Of a stretch of 64,000 nucleotides of DNA, positions 13,501-25,351 are shown one piece after another; within the stretch, counting starts at the first letter, position 1; the number at the start of each line of letters is the position of its first letter. The notes beneath the pieces are model-generated. The model was given only the letters and a program-made list of their open reading frames with translations. It did not search any database and had not been told where the DNA came from. The position numbers were made by a program, and so were the translations under genes. The DNA is from Sipunculus nudus (taxonomy: Eukaryota > Annelida > Sipuncula > Golfingiida > Sipunculidae), in contig CM049306.1 of assembly GCA_026874595.1 (NCBI GenBank), positions 98,945,642 through 99,009,641 on the forward strand. Direction: 5' to 3'.

Positions 13501-15060
13501 TATTCTTCTTAAATTGGAGCTATGACCTTTAATTGGATCTATGACATCAAGGACATCTACGACATTTTCCCCACTCTTCCAGTTCATCCCTTTTTGTTAA
13601 ATTTATCACTAAATATGAGGTTTATATCTACGCCGATCAATACGTTTACATTTGGTTCTGTTTCTGGCTCAATCCAAATGAACTCTATAATATTTCAGTG
13701 CAAAACAAATGTATGAAGAGAGCTTCTACAAGAGATTTCGGGTGGCAGTAAACAGCAATGGTGACGTGTTCTGGTTTCCAGCTGGTCACATCAGTGTCAC
13801 CTGTGTGCTTCACCTGGTGACGTATCCGTTCGATCAACAGACATGTCTCTTCATCTTTGACAACTGGATGTTCTATGACGGCACGGTGGTGCTAAGCAAC
13901 GCAACCTCCGAAATTGATATCACGAGAATGACACCGCATAAGGAGTGGGAGATTACGTCAACTAAGTTAGAAAAAAAGTTAGAAATTTACATCAACATCA
14001 ATTTACCGTCGGGTCGTAGGTACGGTCCAGCTAAAGAGGAAGTATCAATTTTACGTCGTCAACATCGTGGCTCAGACAGTATTGCTGTCGCTACTTTCTC
14101 TAGCCGTATTTCTTCTACCTACTGAAACTGGAGAGAGAATATCGCTGGGCATCACAATTCTTCTCTCCTATTCCGTCTTCTCCCTGCTTGCGACAGACAA
14201 CCTCCCAATAACCTCCGACGAAACTCCTCTACTGGGTAAGAGGTGGTCATTCAGAATATGTATAACTTAAAGCTTAGTTGACTTCTTCCTGGTGATAGGA
14301 AGTTTTTGGGAGTTCCATCGCTCTTCTTTTATATTTAAAAAAATATATATAATATAGGCGAGTCTAATAGTTTTATGTAGATTTAATACCTTTTATTATT
14401 TTGCAAAAGGAAGACCACCACTTTTTTCAACAGAGTATAGTCAAGTGTATTTGGTATTTTAATGTTTATTGTTCAATGCTTACACATGCCGTAACTTTCA
14501 AAATTTCTAACTCTAACAGGTATTATCCTTTTTGTTAAATGGGTGTGATACATTACACTTTTTAGACGTACACACTTGTTTCTTCAGTCATCTACTTAAC
14601 ATCATCAATGGGATTGGCCAGGGCATCACTGCTTACCACAGTTCTTATAATGGGAGTGCATCATCACGGACCACATTCGCGTGTCCCGAAATGGCTTGAC
14701 ATTCTGGTACTTAGAATTATTGGCCGGCTCCTCCTTTGTTGTCCACGTGGAAAACGGATGATTCCAAAAACAGATTTTTATTAAAGCAAGCTAATGGATA
14801 AGCTGGAAGGAGAAACGAATGCGCAGGTCGGAGAAAATTCGCCGAACATGGTTAGCTTGTTGAGACGAATTCTGCATGAGTTAAAGGCGATAGCGGAGCA
14901 ACAGGAACGGGGCATATGGGATCAGGAGACATGCGAGGGGTGGAGATGTGTCGCTACTGTGCTGGACCGCCTATTTATAATACTCTTCTTCCTTGCGATT
15001 GTTATAACTTGTGTTACTATACTGTATGTACAACCCCGAGCAATGATGCCTCCTTGTTAA
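7503..15060 (+). pseudogene. nicotinic-receptor-type Cys-loop channel, copy 2 (pseudogene)
   Basis: All six exons can be placed by homology: 7503-7569 (signal peptide, start MTRIQSFIIALCG), 8991-9118, 9764-9808, 10207-10316, 13699-14235 and 14588-15060. Three lesions break it. (1) A TAA at 9113-9115 replaces the Glu codon next to the exon-2 donor. (2) Exon 5 is 537 nt against 539 and 542 in copies 1 and 3; a net 2-nt loss near 13980-14015, in the loop-C region, shifts the frame just before the pre-M1 segment. (3) A TAA at 14782-14784 in the M3-M4 loop replaces a Glu codon. Exon edges, Cys-loop, M2 and M4 are otherwise preserved, so decay is recent or parts are still constrained. Intron 4 is 3382 bp against 931 and 711 bp in the sisters because a LINE has inserted. 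An upstream in-frame ATG at 7425 exists, but 7503 matches the copy-3 start and gives a clean signal peptide. Confidence 0.88.
11050..13670 (-). mobile_element. L1-like non-LTR retrotransposon (LINE), 5'-truncated and decayed, in intron 4 of copy 2
   Basis: Read on the minus strand, the segment has the order expected of a LINE ORF2. Near 13600-13660 there is endonuclease-like sequence (NVNVLIGVDINLIF). Near 13420-13460 there is RRYTWSVRNRCLDYLFIS, matching the YTW...SRIDY endonuclease signature. Around 12330-12400 there is reverse-transcriptase sequence (LDHEKGFESFEWSF), then GDPLTPYF about 12160-12200 and FAYDITT (from FADD) near 12080. A downstream LNFSTWQNRDVKL-like segment lies near 11750. 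Many stops and frameshifts are present, so it is dead. The right-hand edge comes within a few tens of bases of the exon-5 acceptor of the host pseudogene. Boundaries are approximate: homology of copies 1 and 2 in intron 4 runs to about 11050 and resumes at exon 5. Confidence 0.8.
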
Positions 15061-17730
15061 CACTGTACTTGGCGTTGATGTTATAGATGACAATGAGTAT
15101 TTGTGGCACAGGAAGCCTTAACCGTGCCATGCATATGTCATTTGCCTATATAAGAAATGTGGTCTTTCTGTGATTTTAACTTTGCATTCGTAGACAGAAA
15201 GTTAGTTTGAACTAGTATAGGGATTTGGGCTGATCGACCTGATTGCATGAACTGTGACCTAATAAAATCACGTTACTATGCGTGAGGTAATTTTTCCTCG
15301 ATTCAATGGCAGAGGTTTCGTGGATATGAGAACTGACCGTCGCCGGGAGTTAATGTGACATTACTGGGTTTTCATCGGTTATCAGCGGATGCACGACCGA
15401 GTATACATTCACATTTGACTGATAGGTCCCTTTGACTGCCGAGAGGCTCTCTTCTTCCCACACGACCAAATTGCTATAGTGCATTATATGGTTGACCAGA
15501 GTTATAACAGTTTTGGACCTTGTTTTGTAGGATATGAACAGTCCGTAGCACCCACAGATATTTTTTGTATTAGAACGACTAAAGTGATCACTAATTTATG
15601 CATTTTAAAAATTACTGGATGTTAATAATTTATTTGAATATTTAGTGCTGATATTTTGGATATGGAACTTGATTCGATTATTAAAGGCAAAGTATCATAA
15701 ACAGTTTGTGTTAAATGTTGGTCGTTTTGAATAATTAATGGAGTTCCTCTGAAACTCTTAAATTCAAGTGTAGTAGATAGAGTCGGTATAAGTGAGAGAA
15801 AACAGCACAATTTGAGTTCCTGTATGTAATATCTTACTAAACCTCTTTCATAAAGTGTGATAATTCTAGAATTGTCTCACTCATAAACTTGGGTACTCGT
15901 CTCATCAGCCAGCTTGAATGCACCGAGGTCAGGTGTGACGTCACTGGGCACACTGACACACCGCCTCCGAATAAGATTCATCATATAGCTTGGCCCGGGA
16001 TATGTGAAGTTGCCAGGGCCTGTGGGCTGTTTAATTTTCTGCAAGAGTGTTGCATGTTACTAGAGTGTCTGTACATGGTTGATTGTGACTTAAAAAGGTG
16101 TGGTCGTCCGTTCCTCAGGTAAAAACAAAAATTAAGAAGGTTAATTTAAGTGAGAAAAAGAGTGCCAAAGGGAATAGCGTTTCTTCTTCGAAGGTACTGG
16201 ACTTTTAACTGTTCAAAGAGTTTGTTGAAAATATTGAAGGCTCCTCTTTAATCATACCATACCCACTCTACTCGTCACGTAGTTTTCGCAAGGTCTTTAT
16301 TTATAACATGGTTATCTTCAAGATTTTGCGGTCTACACTTATCAAAACCTAGAAATCTACTTGAAGATAATTACCTGGCTAACTAAACCGCAGAATGTAC
16401 ATTTGTGGGAATATTCAAACGAGCAGTTGACCCCTATTTATTATGCAGTTGTAACTGAAAAATGAGCATTTGTATTTCTAAATAGGAGCAGTTCTAAAAT
16501 TTAATAAGAGACTAAACAGTTAAATTTTTGCGTTTACTTTTATCAAGGCTTTAAACCATAAAATTGATTCTGGTGTAAGCATTGCGCTTTATATCTGAAA
16601 GAATGTATATATATTTTGTCAAATATGTCATTGATAATTTATTTGTAATATATTTATTATATGTGGTTTCAGGCTTTATCGATGACTCACAAACTCTATA
16701 TTAACTAGCAAAAGTTAATTACATCAGATTAAAAATAGTGTGTATTGATGACCTTGGTCTCTCGACCTTTTAATCCTTCATTGTTTAGGCCTAACTCTAT
16801 GCTTACTGGGAACATTTCATTGCAACCCCGCACATTTTTATAAATTACCAAAAGCATATATCCTCCACTGTTTGACACTTTCAAAAGAGTCTTTTCAGAG
16901 ATCCATTCGTTTCTACCCTAATGTATTTGTGATTCTTGTTACAGATTCTGTGCAGATATATTTGGTCCAAGTCAATTTAACGCAGCTACGATCCTCAATT
17001 CAGTACCTATGTATATATGGTTACACTGCTTGAGAATGTTTGGCCCTCTGCACACAAACTAGGTGCCAATTTGAGAGGGGTGGGGGCGCCCCAATCCTTT
17101 TCGACCTACCTTTATCTGTGAAATACAACAAAACACGAATAATATCTGTCAATGGCACCCAAACTACTCATACACAATAAAAGCCTAACATTTCAAAAAG
17201 GTGTATTTTCACTAGGAGCGGCCGTAGGCCTATTTATCGATTGTAAAATACCTGCCAGCCCTTGCCCATATTTATATATCCAGTGTATTATCAACGAACA
17301 AAAGCGGAAGCTGAACCATGAGCCTTGTATACTATTTATCATTTAATTGAAACAGTACATCGGCATTTGTTATCTGAAATATACAGACATTATACTAGTT
17401 AGCAAATTACATTTACTGCCGCATGCCCCTCGTCATGTTTGCTATAATCTAATAAAATGAAAATCTATGAGCAACCTGAACCTGAACCGTCCATTAAGCC
17501 ATCAATAAATTAGGAGTAACTTGTTTGTCTTTTTCGATTCCTATACGATCATCTGGTTCCTTTTCAATAGGAAAATGTAATGCCTGAACGGTCCATTATG
17601 TGATCAATAAATTATTATTCTGTTGTTTGTCCTCATCAAATACTCTTAAGACATTCTAGTGTTACCGTGCTTTCAACACATGGATTTTCTTCGACCATTC
17701 GTGTGGTAAATTTTGAGAGACCAGTTCAAC
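15061..17730. other. intergenic spacer between channel copies 2 and 3
   Basis: No gene is seen. The first 400 bases are a diverged copy of the DNA downstream of copy 1, and 16750-17700 is a diverged copy of the DNA upstream of copy 2, as expected for a tandem segmental duplication. The rest is AT-rich and unremarkable. Confidence 0.5.
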
Positions 17731-20700
17731 ATGATCAGGATTCTGTTATTTTTATTAGCGTTATGCAGGTTTTTATCGATATCCAAAGCTGTTTTAGGTA
17801 AGTCAAATGTTAATTTAAAGTTGACTTTTTATTATGATGAATGTTACCTGCAAGTTTTAATATAATATACCATTTCCAATATATATGAATATCTCTTTTA
17901 TTCAGATAAGCTCTGGAGGTGTATTGGTATGTAAAACAAACGTAATGTAAGTGTATTTTTACCAGGATAGCATGTGCAGCTGGAGAATTCATTCATCTAA
18001 ACAAAGTGATCCCTCAATAATGTTAGCCAATATTGTTATAACGGTCAATACTCCAATTTAAACGGCCAATATTATAATGAAAGCTGCCAATATTTAAAAA
18101 AAAATCTTAACCAACCTGTAATTTTATAAAAAAAAAATACAACAAAAAAAAAAGCTTTTTTAAGTAATAATTATGTAATAATTATTATGTGATAACAGTT
18201 TTGAGGTAAAGAAAATATCCAAAATCTGAATCACCGGTCCATTTATAATCTAAACTACTAACATTTGATCTTTTGAGACTAAAACTCGGGCATGCTGTTC
18301 AAGTGTGATGGCCATTTAAAGTCGACTTCTGTATATTTGCTTTGTGAATGAATATTGTGAGTGGCCGCTGCCGCTTGGTCATTTGCATGACCTTTGACTT
18401 TATTTGTACCATGAAATGCCTCTACGAGGCTACTAAACATTAATGAATGCAACTAAAAACTTCATCGTTGGGTTTTAAAACTTATAGACCAATATTCTTC
18501 TCACATCAGACATGAGGTCAATTTGACCTAGTATCGGTGACATTTAGCCCCTGGAAACCCATTTTAAGAAAACTGACCTGTATAGTCACTATACTTCCAA
18601 GAAATGAAATACAGACATTTATAAACGACTTGTATATTTTTCACATGATATCAGGTCACTGCTATATAGTAAGGTCAACCTTTGCATTCCATGAAAGTAA
18701 AATGATCCTGATTATGTTTAATAACATGCATACTTCAATGTACAGTGGATACTTTTTGATAAGACCACCAGTCTATTAAGACCACCCTTGAGTGAAGCAA
18801 AAGCACTCGCATAGGGTATAACTAACCTGTCCAATAAGCCCACTTTTAATTAAGTCAACTTTTGACCAGTCCGATAGGTGGTCTTATTGCATAGGTTTTA
18901 CTGCATATCGTTTTAACAAGTTATACACCCGAGGAACTGCATGTGAAAAGGAGAGCGGGGAGGGCACGAACTCTTGATAGTTTTTTGGTTGTGTCTAAAT
19001 TCTGTACATATTTGCAGATTTTTTTTACTTTTTTGAACATGACATAACTTAAAAACTATTTTTCTTTCACCATCTTGGATAAGTTATATTAACTTAAACC
19101 TGTGATGATAACACAAAGAAACAGCAATTATGGACAGGGCTACCAGAAGAATATTTTGATAATCATCAAAAAAATATTCTCAATTCATTCTGGGTTAATT
19201 TTCTTTTGGGTTTGGTTACTCTTAATGACATATTTGAATAAGTCATATTTGATAAGATAATTTGGTAAAATTGCATTTTCAATATATAGTGTTCATAATT
19301 TTATTTTTTTATACGGACAGAATACGCAATATTCAGATTCGGTCAATTATGTTAATGGTTGCACTACAGAGAGCGGAGAGACCCGTCTGCTGAGTGATCT
19401 ACTGACAAGGTATGACCGGCGTGCCAGGCCCGTTGTCAATGTCTCCACACCGGTCAGGGTCTCTGTGGAATTCACAATCACTTCAATCACAGAATTCGTG
19501 AGTGTCTTTCGTATTACCACAAAACATAATACATGCACTCATATATTTAAATGTATGCTTGCTTATTTGGCATAAACAAACATTTTTTTAATTGCCAAAA
19601 CGTAAATTTATGCAGTTATACATTTCTGGCAATGATGATGATATACCGCAATCACATTTGAATTATATTTTGATCACGCTTATAAGAACAAAAAAAGAAT
19701 TTTGCATGAGCTCTTCCTCTATTGTTAACGGCCATTGGTATTCGACATTCCTATGAAACCTTTTGAATCATGAAACTGTAATTTCGGTCTCACTTTTCCT
19801 GCAAAGTGAATCATCTCAAACCAATGGCATATAAAAAATAGAGGGGGGGGGGGGGGGTTCTTAATACTCTGGCATAGATAAACAGGTGTTCCACGAGAGC
19901 AACACTGGGAACCTCTCGAGTCACATATCTAACAACCTTTCCCACTTACAAATCAAGGGGTAACGTTCTTTGACTGCAGATACACTTACGTTTTAATTTA
20001 ACATCTTCGAAATAAAGCTTAAAGCAACTTTTCAATCTTTTTATTTGGCCGCTTCCACTTTTGATGTTATTTGGCATACAAGGTATGAAGGCGGTCACAT
20101 ACACAACACAGGTCATGCAAGGAGACTAGAATGTTCATGAGTATTTAGATATCAGGAGCAACAGGTCAAATGATCAGCGTGTCTTCACTGACATAGGAAT
20201 GCGGAAACTTACGGGGGTCTAGGTATAAAATTGATGCAATCACCAAATTACCCCCGGCACCACTCAACATTTTCTCGTTCTAAATTTTGAAAAAGACAGC
20301 ACACAGATTCCTTAAATTTACACAGTAAGGACGCAGATGTCACAAAACAAATACACATAAATCCCATTTAAGTGAGACTGCATTTCCTAGAACCGTATTT
20401 GCCTGCTCAGTCACATACCTTTACTAATACATTGCAGGACGAGAGAGACCAAAGACTCACAGTGTTTGGATTGATTGGACTGGTAAGGAATTTTGCAATT
20501 TCTTTATTTATAAAGAAAAGCTTTTTCTTAATGCCGCCCTTAATGCCTTTTATCCTTGACAGTACTCGTTAATATATATTCTTGTATGTTTTGAAAAATA
20601 ATCTGTCAGGGTTATATTTATCACATATATTTTACACTATCACAGCACATGAACCAAGCTTATTATTTTCTATGCAATATATCGCATCAATCTGTTTGAC

Positions 20701-22901
20701 GTATAATGCTTAGATTATAATAGACGTAACTTCAATACAGTTTTGGCGCAATGAGTTCCTGACGTGGAATCCGGCCGATTATAACGGGACTATCGACATT
20801 GTTCTGCTACCGGACCAGCTCTGGTTGCCAGATCTAACGATAACCAACAGGTAAACTCTCACCTGTTTTCCTACTGTGGTATCCCACCTTAGCTGACAAT
20901 GCACCCACTGTTCTTTGTCGCTACGGGCCCAATCGCGGACAAAACTTTCGCACCAAGATAAATTATCTAAAGCATTTCAAGACCGTTTCCGCTATCTTTG
21001 TTAATCTGATATGGACTAAATAACCGGAATTCGCGAATCAGATGTCGGTATGAGGTGGGGAGGACGGATGTCGAAATAAGAAAATACCAATTATTCATGT
21101 TGAATCGTCCACGGATTACATTTTTTGTAGGCCACATCAATAAAAAAATATATTATACTTCGGATTCTGGTATCGATACTATGAAGCTATAAGGAGTTTC
21201 TTCTTTGTTTTTTCTTTCAATTTACGATCGAGACAAATATTCCCATTTAGGTAAATTACAGAAATGGTAAAAATGTATGTTGATTCTTGATATGATGTAT
21301 CAGAACACAAAGTCTATCTAATTTTACAGTGAGACCTTTATGAATAAACACTTTTAATGCATTTTCAATAGCTTTAATAGTCTCTCCTAAAGGGTTTCAT
21401 GGAAATTGATTCTGTATATTTTTGCGTATTCCTTCGAATTAACAAAGACATCGTTTTGACCCTGATGTAATGCATGACATGGGGAATATAACCTTCTTAA
21501 AAGCATATAGGTACTAGAGTTCATTATGTGATTATAACCACTGAACTTTATAAATTTGTAGTGCAAAACAAATGTACGACGAGATCTTTTACAAAAGGTT
21601 CCGGGTGGCAGTACACAGCAATGGTGACGTGGCCTGGTATCCATCTGGTCACATAAGTGTAACGTGTCCGCTTCACCTGGTGACGTATCCGTTCGATCAA
21701 CAGACATGTCTCTTCATCTTTGACAACTGGATGTACAATGACGGCTCGGTGGCTCTAAGCAACGCAACCTCCGAAATTGACATCTCGACAATGACGCCGC
21801 ATGGAGAATGGATGATAATGTCAACAAAGTTAGAGAAAAGCCGATATCCTTTGACAACAGAGACGAAGATTTACAGCCGGATCGTAGGTACGGTCCAGCT
21901 TAAGAGAAAGTATCAATTTTACGTCGTCAACATCGTGGCTCCGACAGTATTGCTGTCGCTACTTTCCCTGGCCGTATTTCTTCTACCTCCTGAATCAGGA
22001 GAGAGGATATCGCTGGGCATCACAATTCTTCTCTCCTATTCCGTCTTCTCCCTGCTTGTGGCAGACAACCTCCCGAAAACCTCCGACGAAACTCCTCTAC
22101 TGGGTAAGGCGGAGTCAATCATTATAATTATTTTTAAACCTTAATTAACGCCATCTCAGAAACAGGTATTTTTTTTAGATCCATCGCTGTTCTTTCATAG
22201 TTGCGGAATTAATGGAATCTGCTAGTTCTACGTATTATATTTTGTTATCATACAAAAGAAAGGCCACACCTATTTTAACGGATTGCCCTAGCTTTTAAGT
22301 GTTTGGTAGTCTCATATTGATCCTTAAAATATATGATATGATTTTTTACATATTCCGTGCAGGTGTTAACCGTTTAATGGGTGTGATATATTATACGTTT
22401 GATGACTAAAACACATTTGTTTCTTCAGTCATCTACTTAACATCATCCATGGGACTGGCCGGGGCATCACTGCTTACCACAGTTCTAATCCTGAGAGTGC
22501 ATCATCACGGGCCGAAATCGCAAGTCCCCAAATGGCTTGACATTCTGGTACTCGGAATTATTGGCCGTTTCCTTCTCTATTCTCCACGTATACCAGGAAA
22601 GTGTAACAAAACAGAGCTTTATGAAAACAGGCTAGTGGAGGACCTTGAGACAGAGACGAACGCACTGGACGGAGAGAAACCGCCGAAAGTGGTGAGCTTG
22701 TTGAGACGAATTCTTCACGAGTTAAAGGAGATGGCGGAGCAGCGGGAACAGGACATTCGGGATCAGGAGACATGCGAGGACTGGAGATGTGTCGCCACTG
22801 TGCTGGACCGATTATTTATGATACTCTTCTTCCTTTCTACGATTGTAACGTGTGTTATTATACTGGAGGTGCAACCCCGAGCAATGACGCCTCATAATTA
22901 A
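17731..22901 (+). CDS. nicotinic-receptor-type Cys-loop ligand-gated channel subunit, copy 3 (complete)
   Basis: Exons 17731-17797, 19370-19497, 20438-20482, 20741-20850, 21562-22103 and 22429-22901 total 1365 nt, an exact 454 codons plus stop, with GT/AG borders throughout. Residues 1-22 form a signal peptide. The extracellular domain has N-glycosylation sites (NVS, NGT, NAT) and the Cys-loop C152-C166. M1 is about 236-258, M2 264-284 (E264 at -1', L at 9', D285 at 20', the pattern of cation-selective channels) and M3 298-318. After M3 comes HHHGPKSQVPKW, then a roughly 100-residue cytoplasmic loop with an amphipathic charged helix, and M4 about 424-446. Aligned to alpha7-type subunits, loop B Trp is kept (W173), but loop D Trp is Leu, loop A Tyr is Thr, and loop C lacks the YxCC motif. 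A non-classical ligand or an accessory subunit role is inferred. This is the only clearly intact full-length copy in the window. Confidence 0.92.
18743..18903. mobile_element. MITE with pogo/Tigger-like terminal inverted repeats
   Basis: A 161-bp element in intron 1 of copy 3. Its ends are imperfect inverted repeats of about 27 bp: left CAGTGGATAC...AAGACCACC and right GGTGGTCTTATT...TTTTACTG. The left end is preceded by TA, as for Tc1/mariner/pogo target duplications; the right flank reads CA, so the duplication is degraded or lost. No coding capacity. Confidence 0.6.
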
Positions 22902-22937
22902 CACAGTTGAAGCAGAAACTGTTAAATTTCGTATTAT

Positions 22938-22972
22938 CAGGGGCGAATCCAGGATTTAGGAAAAGGAGGGGT
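22938..22972. mobile_element. isolated end of a CAGGGGCGGATCCAG-type MITE
   Basis: Starts CAGGGGCGAATCCAGGATTT and matches the reverse complement of the right ends of the elements at 42512-42717 and 56863-57035. No partner end is found, so this is a relic just after the stop of copy 3. Confidence 0.55.
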
Positions 22973-24809
22973 ATTTATTTGTATATATTTATATTCTCTA
23001 ACTGTGATTTTAAAATGGCTGTTCTTGTATTCATAGACAGAACGTAAAGCTTAGCATAGCAGTAAAGTAATAATTAAAGTAGTATAGGAATTTGTTCTGA
23101 AAACGACAAAGTGACCTGAATACAACACTTGTCATTTGTCCTCTATGAAATGTTTTGTGACACGGACAAATGCTGCCAGTGTTCTATAGGGTTGACCAGA
23201 TTACATTAGTGATAGTTTGAGATACTGTTTTGTAGAACATTTAAATAATTAGCGGCACCCTAACTTGGGAACACCTATCACCAGTGAAAACCGGTTTCGG
23301 GCAGAGGGTTGTTTTGGTGAATCCTAAATTCGAGTCTACAACGTAAACAGGCAGCCAGAGTGGCCGTTGGTAACAAGGGAACTGAAGGCTGTATTATTTG
23401 CCCTTTAGTATAGACCCTGTTTGCAAGCATTGTTGTACTAAGATAGTACACACGGTATGTAAAGTCTACATCCTGCAGAATGACTTGGTTTTCGCGTTCA
23501 TTTCGCAGATACAGTATAACGGCTCGAACGGATGTATGTAGCCAAGAACTCGAACGGACGTAGCCAGGATATTCTGATGGTTACACGGACTGTTATGAGC
23601 TCTCAACCGTGATGCTCCTAGCAGGATGTATCCAAGCGTTTTGTGTTTAAGTGGGAGTGTTGTTGCAGCTGTTGGGGACTGATTTATCAGTTAATCAAAT
23701 TCACAAGGACGGCCGGTCTTTCTTTGGGGCCTGAATCATCCTTATATTGTTTTAGGTGAATTTTCGTGCGATCGCGGACGACATCACATATACAGGACCA
23801 GAAATATGTGGCGGGGGTTGCTGTGAACGAAACTTCTATAGAATTTCTTAAAGAATAGCCAGGGAGGGCTGTATTTTTTGTATTTTATATTAGTTGGGTG
23901 TTTAGTCATACTGGGGTACCTGTATATCTATAACGTTTTTATAAGGGCATTTGTAAAATTCCACTTGCTTATTGTTAAGCTCTCTGTGAGATGATTGAGG
24001 GGGATGCGAGCGACGACTTATTTCTTTTTTTCCCTGTCAGACATACGCAACCTGGGCTGCCACTGCATAAGTTATTCTACTTTACTATGTTAAATCCAAT
24101 ATTCTGATAAATTACATTTGCACTAATTTCCGTCTCACTGACGCTGATTTAATTGCTCCTGTCTTGCTTTCTGTCTATCATTTATATTAGTGCGTGGCAA
24201 AAATGAAAAATAAACGCAAAAACCCTTCCGTTAATGAGCCTACAATGAATTCACTGGCACGCAGTCAAAATTTAAGCAGATAGTGCTTAATAAATATAAC
24301 CGTCCCAAAACAGAAAAAGATAAAACAAGTTGAGCTTACTGTAACCAGTGGAGACATCTCGCGAATAAGTGTGAAACGAGAACGTTTTAGGTGCAGGGTG
24401 TGTTTTTCAGCAACAATTTGCATATGCATATGTAGATGCATATTTACATATACAAATAGGAAGTCGTATAGTATAAGATTGTTTATCCGACTGATTCCAA
24501 TGCATGTTGTTGGCCTATAACTGTACATTCGAATCCCTATATCCAAGTGAACTTGATCTGTTTCGTAAATAGACCTTGAACCACATTTTATATATTGTTC
24601 TCTATCGCCATTCCTTTCGAGTGTGTTAGTGATGTGTTCGAATCATTTTAGGTCGGAATCAGTCCGGCGAACTATCAGGAGACCTGTCCAGTTTGAACTG
24701 ACATTAAGATTTAATGTAAGGTACAATTGCATCGAGATCATTAGCATCGCTCTATATCCACCACACTTAATAGAATAATAATACAAAAACACAAAGCGTA
24801 ACTCATATA
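22973..24809. other. intergenic region after the channel array
   Basis: No coding sequence is supported. It contains a short imperfect repeat of ctcgaacgga...gtagcca around 23520-23570. Nothing else is recognisable. Confidence 0.4.
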
Positions 24810-24882
24810 TTGTCGATGTAATTTATTCAGAATATTTTCTGCGGTCTTTTTCTGTTTCCAGTCACGTGGATTCCATCATACA
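24810..24882 (-). other. 3' UTR exon of cysteine-rich gene A with poly(A) signal
   Basis: On the minus strand an acceptor (ttcttcag) at 24883 opens an exon that contains AATAAA at 24822-24827. It pairs with the donor (gtataag) at 25322, 29 nt beyond the stop of gene A. Genes B and C have the same arrangement, which supports this call. Confidence 0.5.
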
Positions 24883-25164
24883 CTGAAGAATAAAAGACAG
24901 CAGTATTGTCCTAGCTTTTAAAAGTGTCTACATTTTCATTTTAAAGAAATCATAATGGATAACAAAGTATTAATACAACATTCCACGACCCCGGTTCACC
25001 CTGAAGCTTATCTTATATCAAAGGCGCAAACAGAAAGACCTGGAAAAATTCAGCAAAGTAATACCGCACCTTGTACATATATAAAATGGAAGATGAATAC
25101 ACAGAAAAGTCGGTTCCCACTCACTCCTCTGTGTATTCATGTTTGATTCTATATACAATGAACC

Positions 25165-25169
25165 ATCTC

Positions 25170-25256
<87 letters not shown>

Positions 25257-25297
25257 ATATTTATTTATATATTTAAATATATATATATATATATATT
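25165..25297. repeat. composite microsatellite (CTGT)n-(CT)n-(TA)n
   Basis: Three adjoining simple repeats in the predicted 3' UTR intron of gene A. Reading frames across it (SLSLSL, YIYIYI) are not genes. Confidence 0.95.
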
Positions 25298-25351
25298 TTC
25301 GTTTACTTTGTTTATCTTATACCTGTCATGTAATGTAGGGGGAATGGTGAC

